A stretch of 64,000 nucleotides of DNA, taken from positions 62,001-126,000 of the forward strand of contig NZ_JAPMIU010000009.1 of the NCBI RefSeq assembly GCF_026410505.1, given 5' to 3'. The notes beneath the pieces were generated by a model, which was given only the letters and a program-made list of their open reading frames with translations, searched no databases and had not been told where the DNA came from. Shown here one piece after another: positions 8,314 to 16,475 of this stretch (positions are counted from its first letter, which is position 1; every line of letters starts with the position of its first letter). Position numbers and translations under genes: made by a program. The DNA is from Frateuria hangzhouensis. Its GTDB lineage: Bacteria > Pseudomonadota > Gammaproteobacteria > Xanthomonadales > Rhodanobacteraceae.

Positions 8314-8808
8314 TCAGGGACACTGGCCACCGTTGAGCGCACTGTCGGCATCGCAGCGCAGATCCTTGCCCAGCGGCTCCAGCCGGCCGTCGATGGCGCC
8401 CGCGCAGATCACTTCATGCTCGGCTCCGTCGGCGCCAGCGACCCGCACCCCGGCGCTGCGCCGGCCCTGTTCGGTGTAGTCGAACACGGCGTAATCCACG
8501 TCCGCGCGGCTGAAGCCCACTTCGGTGCGTTCGGCCTGGTAGCGCGCGTAGTGTGCGTAGCCGAGTTTTTGCGGACCCTCGGCCGCGTCCTGTGGATAGG
8601 CCAGCTCCACCTTCGACGCGGTGCCGTAGCGGTACTGCAGGGCGCCCGGCAGGCCGCCGCACAGCGCGATGGTCTTGTGCCGCGCGGTCGGGCAACTGAA
8701 GTAGGTGGTTTCGCCGGCGCGGCACAGGCCGCTGGCAAACGAGGCGGACGGACCGGCACAGGAGCCGGTGAACAGCGCGGCCATGGCCACGGCAAGGATG
8801 CGTTGCAT
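8314..8808 (-). CDS. Small exported Cys-rich protein, probable immunity to the muramidase
   Basis: The gene follows the muramidase gene on the minus strand with a 29-base gap. The 164-residue product starts MQRILAVAMAALFTGSC, a signal peptide ending either at a poor lipobox or at the later SASFA site. The mature part has paired cysteines (LCRAGETTYFSC, IALCGG) and beta-strand-rich sequence (LQYRYGTASKVELAYP). From memory this LC...FSC...LC pattern occurs in small exported proteins of Proteobacteria, some coded beside cell-wall hydrolases. Position and export make it the cognate immunity candidate. The ATG at 8808 was chosen because GGAGG lies 11 bases upstream and the signal peptide starts there. 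Confidence 0.65.
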   Translation of the reverse strand: MQRILAVAMAALFTGSCAGPSASFASGLCRAGETTYFSCPTARHKTIALCGGLPGALQYRYGTASKVELAYPQDAAEGPQKLGYAHYARYQAERTEVGFSRADVDYAVFDYTEQGRRSAGVRVAGADGAEHEVICAGAIDGRLEPLGKDLRCDADSALNGGQCP

Positions 8809-8837
8809 GCGGAAGGCCTCCGTTCCTGCTGGCTGGG

Positions 8838-9602
8838 TCATCGACGGGAGGCCTGCGCTTGATAAGCCCGATCGAGCTTGCCGTCGTAGTCGTTCTTCTT
8901 GTAGCCGGGGCCGTTGTAGGCCTTGGCGAAGTCGGCCCATTGGTGCTTTTTGAGCGCCTTGTTCATGGCCTCGTCGGCCATCACGAAGCGGGCGAACGCG
9001 TTCAGGTGTTCGGTCTCAGCGCGCGCCATCGCCAGCACGAACAACTGCACCGAGGCGAAGCCGGCGCTTTGGTGGTTCGTGCCCATGATCTGGAAACGGC
9101 CCCACGAGGCCGACTTCAGCGCCGCGTCCGGGTCCAGGCCGTAGGCCTTCTCCAGTTTCCGGTACTGCGCGGAAAACTTGCCGTAGCCGCCCGCCGTCGC
9201 ACTGGAAATGTCCGGATGCAGCTTGTCGTGCCGGCCCTGGGTCAGGCGATGGAAGTAGTGGCGTTCGAACAGGATCCGCGGACGCCCGGAATCGTCGAAC
9301 GCCTTGCCGGAGGTTTCCACCTCGGCCACCGCCCTGATCGTCGCCGCGTCGGTGCCGAGCAGCGTGGCGGCCGCCTCGTAGCTTTTCCCGTCGAGTCCCA
9401 TGCTGGGGTTGAGGCACATGCGAAACAGGAATGACACATCCGGCCGGAGCGCGTCCGGCGTGCCGGGCAGCCGGAACGGCGGATGGACCGCCTGGCACAC
9501 CTGCGCCGGCGGCGTCAGCCATGGAACCAGGCTCTGCAGGCTGAAGCGCCCGGTGGATGCCGATTCGGCCAGCAGCGGGTCGGAAATGCGGGAATGGGCC
9601 AT
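8838..9602 (-). CDS. N-acetylmuramidase-family peptidoglycan hydrolase, probable T6SS effector
   Basis: In this 254-residue protein, residues about 70-250 carry the PF11860 (N-acetylmuramidase, formerly DUF3380) pattern: IRAVAEVETSGKAF with Glu96 as the likely catalytic acid, RPRILFERHYFHR, SASWGRFQIMGTN, and a C-terminal FAKAYNGPGYKKNDYDGKL. There is no signal peptide, so delivery into a rival's periplasm by the divergently coded VgrG is the natural reading. The first 65 residues are Pro-rich and unrecognised and may be a targeting region. The gene is transcribed away from vgrG and followed by the exported immunity candidate. Confidence 0.8.
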   Translation of the reverse strand: MAHSRISDPLLAESASTGRFSLQSLVPWLTPPAQVCQAVHPPFRLPGTPDALRPDVSFLFRMCLNPSMGLDGKSYEAAATLLGTDAATIRAVAEVETSGKAFDDSGRPRILFERHYFHRLTQGRHDKLHPDISSATAGGYGKFSAQYRKLEKAYGLDPDAALKSASWGRFQIMGTNHQSAGFASVQLFVLAMARAETEHLNAFARFVMADEAMNKALKKHQWADFAKAYNGPGYKKNDYDGKLDRAYQAQASRR

Positions 9603-9722
9603 CGCGGTGTCGCCTTCGGGATCGGAACACGCCGCCCGTGCATCGGTGGGCGGGCAGCCAGTCGTGCGCCGCTCTTATAGCAGCTTTCCTCCGGATGTAA
9701 CCCACGGGCGGAGATACACCCG
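9603..9722. promoter_or_regulatory. Divergent intergenic region between muramidase and vgrG
   Basis: These 120 bases separate two divergent genes and so should hold a promoter for each. The sequence is less GC-rich near 9675-9700 (CTTATAGCAGCTTTCC). I could not pick out confident -35/-10 pairs. CGGAGATACACCCG before the vgrG ATG is a reasonable ribosome binding site. Confidence 0.3.
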
Positions 9723-11747
9723 ATGAGCCAGTTGATCACCGTGAGCTCGCCCAAGTGCGACGGGCTGCTGTTCTCCGGCATGACGACCGACGAGCAGTTG
9801 GGCCGGATGTTTTCCTATCACCTGGAATTCGCCTCCCGCGACGCCGCCATCGACCTCAGCGGCCTGCTCGGCAGCCCGATGACGGTGACGCTGGCCACCG
9901 CGGACGGCTTCGAACGGGAGTTCAACGGCATCGTCTGCGAGGCCGCGCAGACCGGCGCCGAAACCGTCGACGGCTTGCACTACGCGCACTACAACGTGCG
10001 CCTGGTACCCAGGCCGTGGCTGCTGGTGGACAAGGTCGACTGCCGCATCTACACCCAGATGTCGGTGCCGGAGATCGTCAAGCAGGTGCTGTCCGATGCC
10101 GGCTACACCGACCTGCAGCTGAGCCTGAGCGCCAGCTATGCCAAGCGCGACTACTGCGTGCAGTACCGCGAAAGCTGCCTGAACTTCATCAGCCGGCTGC
10201 TGGAGCAGGAGGGCATCTATTACTTCTTCACCCACAAGGGCGGCACCCACACCATGGTGCTGGCCGACGGCGTGGGCGCGCACGCCAAGGCGCCGCATTT
10301 CGACAAAGTGCCGTATTCGACCACCCGCGACAGCGTGCTGCGGCCGGAGTCCACCATCACCGAATGGGTCGCCGCGCGGGGACGCGACGCGACCAAGTAC
10401 CAGCTGATCGACTACGACCCGCTCAAGCCCAAGACCTCGCTGCTGGCCAACGGCAGCTTCGAAGGGCATGGCGGGCAGGGCCCGGAGCTGTTCGACTTTC
10501 CCGGCGAACACCAGGAGCCCGCGGTGGGGAAGCACTACGCGCAGATCCGCGCCGAAGCGCTCAGCGCGTCGCGCTCGCACTGCAATGGCGCCACCAGCGC
10601 GTGCGGCATCGCCATCGGCGGGCTGTTCACGCTGCGCGACCATCCGCGCAGCGACCAGAACAGGGAATACCTGGTGATCGCCACCGCCATGCAATTGCAT
10701 GGCGGCGACTATGCCTCCGGCGGCGCCGGTGCCGCGCCTTCCTTCAGCTGCAACTTCCAGGCGATCGAGAGCAACCGACCGTTCCGCAGCCTGCCCAGCG
10801 CCGCCAAGCCGGTGGTGATGGGGCTGCAGACCGCGGTGGTCACCGGCAGCGAGACCGACGAGGACATCGCGATCGACGATCACGGCCGCGTGCAGGTCAC
10901 GTTCCACTGGAACAGGCCGGACAAGCCCGGGGCCAGGAGTTCCTGCCCGGTGCGCGTGGCCTCGACCTGGGCCGGCAAGGGCTGGGGCGCGGTCAGCCTG
11001 CCGCGCGTGGGGCAGGAGGTGGTGGTCAGCTTCCTCGAAGGCGACCCGGACCGCCCGCTGATCATCGGCAGCGTCTACAACGGCGACAACACGCCGCCCT
11101 ACGGCCTGCAGGCGACCAAGACGCAGAGCGGCGTCAAGAGCCGCAGCCTGCTCGGCGGCGCTGCCGACTTCAACGAACTGCGCTTCGAGGACAAGAAGGG
11201 CCAGGAGGACTTCTTCATCCACGCGCAGAAGGACATGCACGAAGAGGTCGAGAACGACCACGTGGTCACCATCGACCACGACGAGACGGTGACGGTGAAG
11301 CACGACCAGACGCTCACCGTGGAGAACGACCAGACCGGGACGATCAAGCATGACCGCAAGGTCACCGTGCAGAACGACGACAAGCTGGACGTCACCAACA
11401 ACGGCACCACCGGCATCGGCAAGAAGTTCAAGCTTTCGGCCGGCACCGAGATCGAGCTCGTCACCGGCGCCTCCAGCATCGTGCTCAAGAGCTCCGGCGA
11501 CATCGAGATCAAGGGCGTCAACATCAAGATCACCGGCAGCGTGTCGGTGAAGGTCGAAGGCCAGGCCGAGGTCGGCGTCAAGGCGGGCGCGAAGATGGAC
11601 CTTGGCGCCGGCGCCAGCCTCAAGATGCACTCCGACGCCATGCTCGAGGTGGCCGGCGGTGCCATGGCCACCGTCAAGGCACCCATGCTCACGCTCAAGG
11701 GCGACGGCATGAATCAGGTGTCCGGCGGCATCGTGATGATCGGATAA
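9723..11747 (+). CDS. vgrG: VgrG (TssI) spike protein
   Basis: The 674-residue protein has a gp27-like N terminus (about 1-380, including YCVQYRESCLNFISRLLEQEG), a gp5 OB domain (about 400-480, DDHGRVQVTFHWNR and LPRVGQEVVVSFLEGDPDRP), and a beta-helix tail of short repeats (VTIDHDETVTVKHDQTLTV). It ends soon after the helix (VSGGIVMIG), so it is structural and lacks a fused effector domain. It forms the trimeric puncturing spike capped by a PAAR protein. It starts the second T6SS gene block; the following gene begins 10 bases after its stop. Confidence 0.96.
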   Translation: MSQLITVSSPKCDGLLFSGMTTDEQLGRMFSYHLEFASRDAAIDLSGLLGSPMTVTLATADGFEREFNGIVCEAAQTGAETVDGLHYAHYNVRLVPRPWLLVDKVDCRIYTQMSVPEIVKQVLSDAGYTDLQLSLSASYAKRDYCVQYRESCLNFISRLLEQEGIYYFFTHKGGTHTMVLADGVGAHAKAPHFDKVPYSTTRDSVLRPESTITEWVAARGRDATKYQLIDYDPLKPKTSLLANGSFEGHGGQGPELFDFPGEHQEPAVGKHYAQIRAEALSASRSHCNGATSACGIAIGGLFTLRDHPRSDQNREYLVIATAMQLHGGDYASGGAGAAPSFSCNFQAIESNRPFRSLPSAAKPVVMGLQTAVVTGSETDEDIAIDDHGRVQVTFHWNRPDKPGARSSCPVRVASTWAGKGWGAVSLPRVGQEVVVSFLEGDPDRPLIIGSVYNGDNTPPYGLQATKTQSGVKSRSLLGGAADFNELRFEDKKGQEDFFIHAQKDMHEEVENDHVVTIDHDETVTVKHDQTLTVENDQTGTIKHDRKVTVQNDDKLDVTNNGTTGIGKKFKLSAGTEIELVTGASSIVLKSSGDIEIKGVNIKITGSVSVKVEGQAEVGVKAGAKMDLGAGASLKMHSDAMLEVAGGAMATVKAPMLTLKGDGMNQVSGGIVMIG

Positions 11748-11757
11748 GGGGAAAGCC

Positions 11758-12297
11758 ATGTCGCCAGTCGTACAGGCAGCCGAGCAGATGGAACTGGCCG
11801 CGCCCGCGCGCGCGCGGCTGGAATCGCACATGAACCCGCAGCAGGCGGTGCAGGCGCTGCTCGCCGAAGGCGAAACCCAGGATGCGCTCAAGCTGCTCGC
11901 GCGCTTGCTGCCCAAGCGCTACGCCGTGGCCTGGGCCTGCCAGTGCGCGCGTGACCTGGCGCTGCCGATGGAAGACAAGGCCGGCGCCGCGCTCGCCGAA
12001 CAGTGGGTGCGCGAGCCCGACGAAGCGCACCGGCGTGCCGCCTTCGAATTCGCCAACGCCGGCGGCTACCGCACGATCGGCGCGTGGCTGGCCGCCTCGG
12101 CCGGTTGGTCCGGCGGCAGCCTGGCGCCGGCCAGCCAGGAAACGGCGGTGCCGCCGGCCGAACACCTCACCGCCTGTGCCGTGGTGGCCGCGGTCAACCT
12201 GATGGCCGGGCTGGAGACCGGGCGTTTCGAAGAGCGCCGCGCCGAGTTCATGGCCAGCGCCATGAGCCTGCTCGGCGCCGGCAGCCCGGCCCACTGA
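11758..12297 (+). CDS. T6SS-linked accessory protein (DUF6931-like)
   Basis: The 179-residue soluble, Ala-rich helical protein has no signal peptide. The central part (LLPKRYAVAWACQCARDLAL, then EFANAGGYRTIGAWLAASAGWSGGSLAP, then VVAAVNLMAGLE) resembles, from memory, the DUF6931 family found beside T6SS vgrG and FHA genes. It lies between vgrG and tagH with short gaps of 10 and 8 bases, so all three are likely co-transcribed. Role unknown; an adaptor or chaperone is plausible. The GGGGAAAGCC before the ATG supports the start. Confidence 0.6.
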   Translation: MSPVVQAAEQMELAAPARARLESHMNPQQAVQALLAEGETQDALKLLARLLPKRYAVAWACQCARDLALPMEDKAGAALAEQWVREPDEAHRRAAFEFANAGGYRTIGAWLAASAGWSGGSLAPASQETAVPPAEHLTACAVVAAVNLMAGLETGRFEERRAEFMASAMSLLGAGSPAH

Positions 12298-12305
12298 CGG
12301 AGACG

Positions 12306-13628
12306 ATGCGCGTGGCCAACCCCCAGACACTCGTTCTCGCCGTGCTCGGTTCCCAGGCCGCGCAGTTCGGCGCGCGCGCCCAGAAGTCCTTCGAAGCTCG
12401 CGACGGCAGCATCGGCCGTGCCGACGATTGCGACTGGGTGCTTTCGGCCGCCGGCATCTCCCGCGTGCATGCGATGGTGCGCTGCCTCAACGGCATGTAT
12501 TTCATCGAAGACCGCAGCACCAACGGCATGTTGCTCAACGGCCGGCCACTGGTGAAGGGCGACCCGGCGTCGCTGAAGGACGGCGACCGCCTGCAGATCG
12601 ACACCTTCGAGGTCGGCGTGCGGCTGCAGGCGGACAACGCGACCGTGGTGCAGCCGGCGGCTTCGCCTCCGCTGGCGGCCGTGGCGCCGATGTCCGCCGC
12701 GGCGCCCTTGCCGGGCGGGGACTTCCTGGGCGACATGCTCGGCGATGATCCCTTCGGCGAGCCGCTGCCCGTGCGCGGTGGTCCGGACGAGCCGCTGATT
12801 CCCGGCGCCGGCGCCGCGGCCGGCGCGCTCGATCCGCTGGCGTTCCTGGACGAGCCCTTTGCCGCCGCGCCCGCGCATGCACCGGCGCCGGCCGAGAGCT
12901 GGAACCACTCCAGCGGCATGGCCGACCATTTCCATCCGCCGGCGGTCGCCGGCCAGCGCGAGGCGTTGCCGGAGAACTGGGACCTGACCATGGGCGACTT
13001 CGCGCCCAAGGCGCCGCCCCCGCCGCCGCCCGCGCCCGTGATGCCGCCCGCCGCCGCACCGGTCACCCCTGTCGCGCCGGTGGCGGTGGCACCCGCGGCG
13101 CCCGCCGCCGGCCTGCCGCCGGAGCTGGATACGATCTTCCGCATCGTCGTCGACGGCGTGATGGACGTGCTGCGCGCGCGCGCCGAGATCAAGAACACCT
13201 TCCGCCTGCCAGTGACGCTGATCCAGCGCTCGGAAAACAACCCGCTCAAGTTCGCCCCGACCGCCGACGAGGCGCTGCAGAAGCTGCTCGCACCGGCCAA
13301 CGGCGCCTTCCTTTCGGGCACCGACGCCTTCCAGGACGCCTTCGACGACATCCGCTGCCACCAGATGGCGATGCTCGCCGGCGTGCGCGCGGGCTTCGAG
13401 GCGGTGCTGGCGCATTTCAATCCCGACCGCTACGAGCAGGAAGTCGATGGCGGCAAGCGCTCGGCCTTCGGCGGCAAGGGCCGCTACTGGGAGCGCTACC
13501 GCGAGAACTTCGAGGGGCTGGCGAAGGATCCGGACGAATGCTTCCGCCGCCTGTTCGGCGACGAGTTCGCGCGCGCCTACGAGGAGCAGTTGGCGCGGCT
13601 GAAGTCGGCGCGGGCGAGGCAGCGGTGA
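12306..13628 (+). CDS. tagH: TagH/Fha: FHA-domain protein of the T6SS
   Basis: In this 440-residue protein an N-terminal FHA domain (about 15-105) keeps the phosphothreonine-binding residues: GR at 37-38, SRVH at 52-55 and STNG at 71-74. A long Pro/Ala-rich linker (about 115-275, with poly-Pro near 235-245) leads to the conserved C-terminal T6SS FHA domain (about 277-440, DTIFRIVVDGVMDVLRARAEIK). Fha proteins bind phosphorylated partners and switch assembly on. Residues 110-117 read DNATVVQP, the motif also seen in TssL and both kinases. The start at 12306 follows the previous stop by eight bases; an upstream open frame is shadow. Confidence 0.92.
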   Translation: MRVANPQTLVLAVLGSQAAQFGARAQKSFEARDGSIGRADDCDWVLSAAGISRVHAMVRCLNGMYFIEDRSTNGMLLNGRPLVKGDPASLKDGDRLQIDTFEVGVRLQADNATVVQPAASPPLAAVAPMSAAAPLPGGDFLGDMLGDDPFGEPLPVRGGPDEPLIPGAGAAAGALDPLAFLDEPFAAAPAHAPAPAESWNHSSGMADHFHPPAVAGQREALPENWDLTMGDFAPKAPPPPPPAPVMPPAAAPVTPVAPVAVAPAAPAAGLPPELDTIFRIVVDGVMDVLRARAEIKNTFRLPVTLIQRSENNPLKFAPTADEALQKLLAPANGAFLSGTDAFQDAFDDIRCHQMAMLAGVRAGFEAVLAHFNPDRYEQEVDGGKRSAFGGKGRYWERYRENFEGLAKDPDECFRRLFGDEFARAYEEQLARLKSARARQR

Positions 13629-13639
13629 AGGTGCATGGC

Positions 13640-13657
13640 GTTTTTCACTTGAAAAAC
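13640..13657. repeat. Perfect AT-rich palindrome after tagH
   Basis: GTTTTTCA-CT-TGAAAAAC is a perfect 8-base inverted repeat with a two-base centre, starting 12 bases after the tagH stop and surrounded by GC-rich DNA. It could be a transcriptional terminator/attenuator stem or an operator for the downstream tssKLM block. Confidence 0.45.
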
Positions 13658-13700
13658 ACGCACTAGAAGAAGGGCCACCGGGCTTCCGGCAGCCGTCCAT

Positions 13701-13760
13701 TGCAGGAGCGCCCTTGGCCGCGACCGGTGGTCCGCGGTCGCGCCCAAGGGCGCTCCTGCA
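13701..13760. repeat. REP-like palindrome, family B, copy 1
   Basis: The left arm TGCAGGAGCGCCCTTGG, extended by CCGCGACC, pairs with GGTCGCG plus CCCAAGGGCGCTCCTGCA, giving about 25 paired bases with one mismatch around a 10-base loop. The same GCAGGAGC/GCTCCTGC ends recur at 42131, 50410, 54521 and 63696. It lies inside the T6SS operon, between tagH and tssK. Confidence 0.75.
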
Positions 13761-13797
13761 GCAAGAAGCCCAAGAGCAACCAACGAGCAGACAGGTC

Positions 13798-15135
13798 ATG
13801 ACGCAGAACAACAAAGTGGTTTGGAGCGAAGGTCTGTTCCTGCGGCCGCAACACCTGCAGCAGCAGGAGCGCTACTTCGAGCGCTTCGTCGAACTGCGCG
13901 CCGGTGCCCTGCGCCCCTACGCCTGGGGCTTCCAGGAACTGGAGCTGGAGCCGGACCTGCTGGCGATCGGCAAGCTCGGCATCCGCCGCGCACGCGGCAT
14001 CTTCCCGGACGGCACGCCGTTTTCCATGCCCGGTGACGACCCGCTGCCGCCGGCGCTGGAAGTCGATGCCAACTGGCGCGACCAGACCGTCTACCTGACG
14101 CTGCCGCTGCGCTCGCCCACCCAGCCCGACAGCGGCCGCCCCGAAGCGCCGGCCGAACGGCTGTTCCGCTATCGCGTGCGCGAGACCGAGGTGCGCGACA
14201 GCTCCGGCAGCGTGGAGGGCCTCACGCCGCTGGAGGTCGGCGGCATGAGCTGCCGCCTGCTGCCGCAGTCGCAGCCGATGGAAGGCCTGGCACAGATCCC
14301 GGTGGCGCGCATCGTCGAATGCCGCGCCGATCGCCGCGTGATGCTGGACGAGGCGTTCATGCCCACTGCGCTGAGCTGCCAGGCGGTGCCGCGGCTGACG
14401 ACCTTCCTCACCGAATTGCTCGGCCTGTTGCACCAGCGCGGCGAGGCGCTGGCCAGCCGGGTGGCGCTGACCGACCGTGGCGGCGCCGCGGAGATCGCCG
14501 ATTTCCTGATGCTGCAGGTGGTCAACCGTTGCCAGCCGCTGGTCGCGCACCTGGCCGAGGCACCGCTGGAACACCCCGAGGCCTTCTACCGCACGCTGGT
14601 GGCGATGGCCGGCGAGCTGACCACCTTCACCGCGCCGGGCAAGCGCCCGCCGATGTTTCCGCCGTACCGTCACGAGCTGCTGCGCGAGAGCTTCGAGCCG
14701 GTGATCGTGGCCCTGCGCAACGCGCTCAGCGCCGTGATGGAGCAGACCGCCACGCCGATCCCGCTGCAGCAGCGCAAGTACGGCGTGTGGGTGGCGATGG
14801 TGCCAGACATGACCCTGCTCGACACCGCCGCCTTCGTGCTGTCGGCCAAGGCGGACATGAAGTCCGAGGAGCTGCGCCGGCAGTTGCCCGCGCACGCCAA
14901 GATCGGCCCGACCGAGAAGATCCGCGACCTGGTCAACCTGCAACTGCCGGGCATACCGGTGCAGCCAATGCCGGTGGCGCCGCGGCAGATCCCCTACAAC
15001 GCGGGCTACCTGTATTTCGAGTTCGACAAGCACGCGCCGATGTGGCGTGAGCTGAAGACCTCCGGCGGCATCGCCTTCCACTTCGGCAGTGAATTCGCCG
15101 GGCTCGACCTGCAACTGTGGGCCATCCGGAGTTGA
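13798..15135 (+). CDS. tssK: TssK baseplate protein
   Basis: The 445-residue protein begins with the family hallmark VVWSEGLFLRPQHLQQQERYFE. TssK trimers link the TssEFG baseplate to the TssLM membrane complex. Length is typical for the family. The start at 13798 was chosen over 13714 because the extra codons overlap the palindrome at 13701-13760 and the family motif follows immediately. The gene is four bases from tssL. No tssJ lies between tagH and tssK, where it is found in some clusters. Confidence 0.95.
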   Translation: MTQNNKVVWSEGLFLRPQHLQQQERYFERFVELRAGALRPYAWGFQELELEPDLLAIGKLGIRRARGIFPDGTPFSMPGDDPLPPALEVDANWRDQTVYLTLPLRSPTQPDSGRPEAPAERLFRYRVRETEVRDSSGSVEGLTPLEVGGMSCRLLPQSQPMEGLAQIPVARIVECRADRRVMLDEAFMPTALSCQAVPRLTTFLTELLGLLHQRGEALASRVALTDRGGAAEIADFLMLQVVNRCQPLVAHLAEAPLEHPEAFYRTLVAMAGELTTFTAPGKRPPMFPPYRHELLRESFEPVIVALRNALSAVMEQTATPIPLQQRKYGVWVAMVPDMTLLDTAAFVLSAKADMKSEELRRQLPAHAKIGPTEKIRDLVNLQLPGIPVQPMPVAPRQIPYNAGYLYFEFDKHAPMWRELKTSGGIAFHFGSEFAGLDLQLWAIRS

Positions 15136-15139
15136 CGTC

Positions 15140-16471
15140 ATGACCAACGGCCCCTTTGACGACGACATGCGCGACGCCACCGTGGTGCGCCCGCGCGGCA
15201 CGCCGGCACCAGCCGCACCGGCGCCGGTCGCGGCACCGCCTGCGGCGGCCTACGCGCCGCCGCAGGCGGGCGCGAGGCCCGTCACCGATGAGGACATCAG
15301 CGGCTTCCTCGGCGGCGGCATGAATCCGCTGGTGCAGGCGGCCAGCCCCTTGCTTCTGCTCGCCGTGCAGGTACGCCACAGCGCCACCGCACCGGATGCC
15401 ACCCGCCTGCGCGAGCAGGCGGTGACCCAGGTGCGCCGCTTCGAAACCCGCGCGCAGGCGGCCAACCTGCCACAGCAGACCGTGCTGGCGGCGCGCTACG
15501 TGCTGTGCGCGATGCTTGACGAATCGGTGCTCAACGCGCCGTGGGGCGAGCACAGCGGCTGGGCACAGCAGACTCTGCTGGTGGCCTTCCACAGCGAGTC
15601 TTACGGCGGCGCCAAGTTCTTCCAGATCCTCGAGCGGTTGTGCGCGGATTTCTCCAAACACATCGACCTGATCGAGCTGATGTACCTGTGCCTGGCGCTG
15701 GGCTTCGGCGGGCGCTACCAGATCGAGGCCGGTGGCCGCGCCAGGCTGGCGGACATCCAGGAAGACCTGTACCGGCGCATCAAGGAGCAGCGCGCGCCGG
15801 CGGCGCAGGAACTGGCGCCACACTGGCGCGGCGTGGAAGACCGTCGCAATCCGCTGGTGCGCTACGTGCCGCTGTGGGTGATCGCCACGGCCGCCGCCTG
15901 CGTGCTGCTGGGCGCATTCCTGTTCTTCTACACCCGGCTCAACGACGCCTCCGCGCCGATCAGCGCGCAAGTCGCGCGCGTCGGCCTGGAAAGCGCGGTG
16001 CCGCCGGACACCAGCAACCGCCCGCCACCGGCGCGCAAGCGGCTCAAGCAATTGCTGGCCCCGGAAGAGCAGGCCGGCCTGCTGGCCATCGACGAGCAAC
16101 CCGACGGCCAGGCGCTGTTGCGTCTTTCCGGCAACGCCATGTTCGCCTCCGGCGGCGTCGAGGTGAACGAGCGCCAGTTGCCGCTGCTGCACAAGATCAC
16201 TGCCGCGCTCAATCAGGTGCCGGGCCGCGTGATCGTGATCGGCCACACCGACGACCAGCCGATCCACTCGCTGAAGTTCAAGGACAACTTCGCGCTGTCC
16301 GCGGCGCGCGCCGAGTCGGTCAGGCAGATCCTCACGCAGGGCCTGGACAACGCCGGCCGCATCGAATCGACCGGCGCCGGCGCCTCGCAGCCGATCGCGC
16401 TGCCGCCGGACCTGCCGGAAAACCGCACGCGCAACCGCCGCGTCGAAATCAAGTTCATTCCGGAGGCCTGA
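15140..16471 (+). CDS. tssL: TssL (DotU) with C-terminal OmpA-like peptidoglycan-binding domain
   Basis: This 443-residue protein has an N-terminal extension with RDATVVRP, placing a threonine at residue 14, then a Pro/Ala linker. The cytoplasmic DotU domain follows (about 60-235, LDESVLNAPWGEHSGWAQQT), then one membrane helix (about 246-268, WVIATAAACVLLGAFLFFY) and an OmpA-like domain (about 310-440, VIVIGHTDDQPI, NFALSAARAESV, NRRVEIKF). TssL anchors the apparatus in the inner membrane and, in this form, to peptidoglycan. In Agrobacterium tumefaciens TssL phosphorylated on a threonine near the N terminus recruits Fha, and the motif here suggests the same. tssM starts four bases after its stop. 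Confidence 0.94.
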   Translation: MTNGPFDDDMRDATVVRPRGTPAPAAPAPVAAPPAAAYAPPQAGARPVTDEDISGFLGGGMNPLVQAASPLLLLAVQVRHSATAPDATRLREQAVTQVRRFETRAQAANLPQQTVLAARYVLCAMLDESVLNAPWGEHSGWAQQTLLVAFHSESYGGAKFFQILERLCADFSKHIDLIELMYLCLALGFGGRYQIEAGGRARLADIQEDLYRRIKEQRAPAAQELAPHWRGVEDRRNPLVRYVPLWVIATAAACVLLGAFLFFYTRLNDASAPISAQVARVGLESAVPPDTSNRPPPARKRLKQLLAPEEQAGLLAIDEQPDGQALLRLSGNAMFASGGVEVNERQLPLLHKITAALNQVPGRVIVIGHTDDQPIHSLKFKDNFALSAARAESVRQILTQGLDNAGRIESTGAGASQPIALPPDLPENRTRNRRVEIKFIPEA

Positions 16472-16475
16472 CGCC

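Noticed and set aside
12003-12305. Upstream extension of tagH into the previous gene
   Set aside because: The extension overlaps the full end of the gene at 11758-12297 in another frame and reads as Arg/Gly-rich shadow; FHA homology begins after 12306.
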